A stretch of DNA of 64,000 nt from JAXGYX01 sp040772065 (GTDB taxonomy: Bacteria > Bacillota > Clostridia > Saccharofermentanales > Fastidiosipilaceae). How positions within the stretch are numbered: position 1 is the first letter of the stretch; every line of letters begins with the position of its first letter. The notes beneath the pieces are model-generated. The model did not search any database and was not told the origin of the DNA. It saw only the letters and a program-made list of their open reading frames with translations. The translations under genes were made by a program, and so were the position numbers. The stretch spans positions 682,001 to 746,000 of the forward strand of contig JAXGYX010000001.1 of the NCBI GenBank assembly GCA_040772065.1, given 5' to 3'. This document shows, in pieces, positions 61,746 through 64,000 of this stretch.

Positions 61746-63053
61746 GTGCTTAGTTTTTATGAGAAATGGATTAGCGGGCCGGTGCTGGAAGGTGACCGGC
61801 CTTTTACTAGGGATGCCATAGAGGACTACCAGCTGGAGCAACTAAGGAAGACCCTTCGATATGTTAAGGACAAAAGCAAATTTTATGCTCATCAGCTTAT
61901 GGATCTTGATGTGGAAAGCATTCAAAGCTTAGATGATTTCGCGGCCAATGTGCCCTTTACCTGTCCTGAAGATCTAGCTAGGGAGTCCTGGAATTTTCTC
62001 TGCCTGGCCCAACATGAGATAGCCAGAATTATAACCATAAGAACTTCGGGCACGCAGGAAGAGAAAAGAATTTTCTTTACCAAGCAAGATCTTGAGAGGA
62101 CGATTGATTTTTTTCATCATGGTATGGCCTATCCGGTTAGGCCCGGTCAGAAGGTCTTGGTTTTGATGCCTGGGAATCACTATGGAAGTATTGGAGATCT
62201 CCTTAGAAAAGGTCTTGATCGGCTGGGCTGTGACGCTTTGATCATGGGGGCGGGAAAAGATAGTTTGCGTATTTTGAATACCATAAAGAGAGAGGCCGTT
62301 GATAGTGTGGTTGGCCTTCCTCAGGAGCTTTACCGGCTGGCCAGAATTAAGAATAATTTAGTGGAGATGAGTGATTTAAAGCTTGAGTCTATCCTCCTAA
62401 GCGCAGATCATGTGCCCGGTTCTATCAAGGCAGTTTTGGAGAAGACTTTCAGGTGTAGGGTCTTTAACCACTATGGTATGTCTGAGATGGGATATGGAGG
62501 GGCTGTGGACTGTGGCTGCCTGGGAGCCTATCACCTAAGAGAAGCCGACCTCTATTTTGAAATAATTGATCCTATAAGTGGTCGGGTTCTCCCTCCGGGC
62601 CGGGAGGGGGAGGTTGTCTTTTCAACTCTTACCAGAGAGGCTATGCCCCTCATCCGTTATAGGACCGGTGATAGGGCTGGTTTTATTGAAGGGGGCTGCC
62701 GGTGTAGCAAGCTGCTAAAAAAGATGGCCCATATAAAAGGTAGGTACCGGGATCTTTTGTACATAGATAATCAGCTTTTGTCCATTGCTCTTTTAGATGA
62801 GGTCCTCTTTAGAATTGATAATCTTCTGGACTACAGGGCTGGCCTTAAAGAAGGAAAAATCCTGAGCCTATCACTTAAGGCTGTGGATGAAAATAAACCC
62901 CTTGGCTATAAAGAAGTTAGAAAGGCTTTGGAAACGGGGCCTTTTAACAGGCTTTTAAGAGAGCGAAAATTGATTCTTGAAGTAGCTGATGAGGAGAAGT
63001 GGGAGCATAGTGAAACCACCATGGTAAAAAGAGTTCTGGAGATTCTAGACTAG
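61746..63053 (+). CDS. AMP-dependent CoA ligase, PaaK-like (DVU_1553-like)
   Basis: 435 aa. IITIRTSGTQEEKRIFFTK is the P-loop-like AMP-binding block; VFNHYGMSEMGYGGAVDCGC and PLIRYRTGDRAGFI are the other family motifs; RYRDLLYI suits the hinge. It resembles phenylacetate-CoA ligase. GTG start with TAGGAG. Last gene of the operon. It may activate an aryl or small acid produced by the aldehyde oxidoreductase. Confidence 0.8.
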   Translation: MLSFYEKWISGPVLEGDRPFTRDAIEDYQLEQLRKTLRYVKDKSKFYAHQLMDLDVESIQSLDDFAANVPFTCPEDLARESWNFLCLAQHEIARIITIRTSGTQEEKRIFFTKQDLERTIDFFHHGMAYPVRPGQKVLVLMPGNHYGSIGDLLRKGLDRLGCDALIMGAGKDSLRILNTIKREAVDSVVGLPQELYRLARIKNNLVEMSDLKLESILLSADHVPGSIKAVLEKTFRCRVFNHYGMSEMGYGGAVDCGCLGAYHLREADLYFEIIDPISGRVLPPGREGEVVFSTLTREAMPLIRYRTGDRAGFIEGGCRCSKLLKKMAHIKGRYRDLLYIDNQLLSIALLDEVLFRIDNLLDYRAGLKEGKILSLSLKAVDENKPLGYKEVRKALETGPFNRLLRERKLILEVADEEKWEHSETTMVKRVLEILD

Positions 63054-63123
63054 CAGTGAAGGGGAACATGAGGCGAAGCTCAATTAAAGGCTATTAAGCG
63101 AGATTAGCCAATACGGGCAATTC

Positions 63124-63152
63124 TTGACATAAAACAGGAGCGATATTAAAAT
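63124..63152 (+). promoter_or_regulatory. Promoter of the TylF-like gene
   Basis: TTGACA (63124-63129), 17 nt, TAAAAT (63147-63152): 6/6 and 5/6 matches at ideal spacing, about 97 bp before the start at 63249. The rest of 63054-63248 shows no gene. Confidence 0.65.
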
Positions 63153-63248
63153 TAATTAATAACGATATGGAAATCTAATTTTCATATCATCTTTTATGAA
63201 AAGTATATTTTTGAATAAGAGAATCATGATGACAGAAAGCCATGGATA

Positions 63249-64000
63249 ATGAATAGACTTGCGATTTTTGGGGCAGGGCAAATTGGCAGTATGCTTGCGA
63301 ATCTGATTAATTCACGTGTTAATCTGATTTGTTTCGCCGATAATTATGAGCCCAAGCAAGGAACAAAAATCGGTGGTGTGCCTGTTCTTTCTGTCAAAGA
63401 AGCCATTGGGCTTAACCCGGAATATTTCCTCTTGGGCGTCGTAGATGCCGAAAGATCTTTGCAGATGGAAAACCAATTACAATGCGAAGGTTATACGGGT
63501 GAAATCATTCGTTTAAATCAGCCGGATTTATTTGACATTCGCTTATCCATGGCGCGTCTCTACGCCAAAAAGATTAATGCGGACAACTTGCCGGGTGATA
63601 TTGCAGAACTTGGGGTTTATCTTGGCGATTTTGCGGCGGAGTTAAATAAAATGTTCCCCGAAAGGAAGTTGCATCTTTTTGATACCTTTGCCGGTTTTAT
63701 GCCGGAAGATATTGAAATTGAATCGCAGGGGAAATATTCAAAGGCTGTCGTCGGTGATTTTTCGGATGCCAATACAGAAATTGTTTTAGACAAAATGAAT
63801 TATCCCGAAAATATCGTTTTTTATGAAGGGGATTTTTTTGTTACGTCTGAAACTTGCCATGCGGATGCTTTTTCTTTTGTGAGTTTAGACGCGGATCTTT
63901 ACAATCCAACAAAACAGGGATTAGATTTCTTTTGGCCCAAATTGGTTAAAAATGGAGTCATTCTTGTCCATGATTATCAAAGTGGTCAATTTAAGGGCGT
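63249..64000 (+). CDS. Two-domain methyltransferase, TylF/MycF type (partial, runs off right edge)
   Basis: 250 codons visible. The N-terminal ~110 aa look like a Rossmann fold (RLAIFGAGQIGSMLANLINS). The C-terminal part has NLPGDIAELGVYLGDFAAEL, LHLFDTFAGF and FSFVSLDADLYNPTKQGLDF, the SAM-binding and metal-binding signatures of TylF/MacroCin O-methyltransferases, used in glycan or macrolide methylation. The end is missing. It may open a second polysaccharide cluster beyond the window. Confidence 0.75.
   Translation, partial: MNRLAIFGAGQIGSMLANLINSRVNLICFADNYEPKQGTKIGGVPVLSVKEAIGLNPEYFLLGVVDAERSLQMENQLQCEGYTGEIIRLNQPDLFDIRLSMARLYAKKINADNLPGDIAELGVYLGDFAAELNKMFPERKLHLFDTFAGFMPEDIEIESQGKYSKAVVGDFSDANTEIVLDKMNYPENIVFYEGDFFVTSETCHADAFSFVSLDADLYNPTKQGLDFFWPKLVKNGVILVHDYQSGQFKG

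Overview
The window looks like chromosome from an anaerobic, probably low-to-mid GC Gram-positive bacterium of the Clostridia type. The evidence is a class III ribonucleotide reductase under cobalamin-riboswitch control, FeoAB with a FeoB-associated Cys-rich peptide, a TPP riboswitch upstream of thiSFGHE, a double-headed 2-hydroxyacyl-CoA-dehydratase-activase-like protein, a Desulfovibrio-type aldehyde oxidoreductase gene cluster, strong AGGAGG-like ribosome binding sites and frequent TTG/GTG starts. I cannot name a species. I see no tRNA, rRNA or CRISPR array.

Layout. 1-18.1 kb is a cell-envelope polysaccharide/acylation island: a sugar-transfer-type ATP-grasp protein (partial), two TraX-type membrane proteins, an MBOAT-like protein paired with an SGNH-like protein, an ATP-grasp ligase, a Wzx-type flippase, a GT-C membrane glycosyltransferase, a priming sugar transferase, and two very large secreted wall hydrolases (NlpC/P60 and amidase plus glucosaminidase-like) that share the same N-terminal repeat built on an N-x-HGN block. 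18.3-31.4 kb is a metal/redox region: a siroheme reductase, a 1.3-kaa activase, a Crp/Fnr regulator, an iron-complex-type ABC importer with a double cupin, a DtxR/MntR-type repressor, and feoA-feoB-Cys-rich peptide. Here feoB carries a frameshift. Repeated palindromes tie this region into one apparent regulon. 31.4-34.8 kb is nrdDG behind a promoter with tandem NrdR-like boxes and a B12 riboswitch. 35-42.5 kb holds an altered HPRT next to a kinase-like/nuclease-like fusion, a secreted lipase-like protein, a small Gly/His/Pro-rich membrane protein, a Zn/Mn-type ABC importer and a 5'-truncated zinc-ribbon gene. 42.7-45 kb holds an IS256-family remnant, a membrane-anchored wall hydrolase and a small membrane protein. 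45.1-48.9 kb is the thiamine thiazole operon. 49.1-52.2 kb is an orphan three-gene cassette ending in a CbxX-type AAA+ ATPase. 52.4-63.05 kb is the aldehyde-oxidoreductase (Mop) cluster, split by a complete IS256-family element with a 9-bp target duplication. The right edge enters a TylF-like methyltransferase gene.

Best candidates for under-described biology: (1) the twin promoters at 23.4 and 24.2 kb, where a GTTGCCACGGCAAC palindrome sits about -41.5 from each predicted start and a GTTAG-N6-CTAAC palindrome sits on each start; (2) the Mop cluster with its radical SAM, C-GCAxxG-C-C, methyltransferase and CoA-ligase partners; (3) the AAA+ cassette behind a 28-bp perfect palindrome; (4) the MBOAT/SGNH pair, in which both proteins appear to have lost catalytic histidines; (5) the altered HPRT with the kinase/nuclease fusion. 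Base and codon use change along the window (CGN arginine codons and higher GC on the left, AT-rich in the thi and AAA regions, AGG/AGA-rich in the Mop cluster), which suggests several acquisitions.
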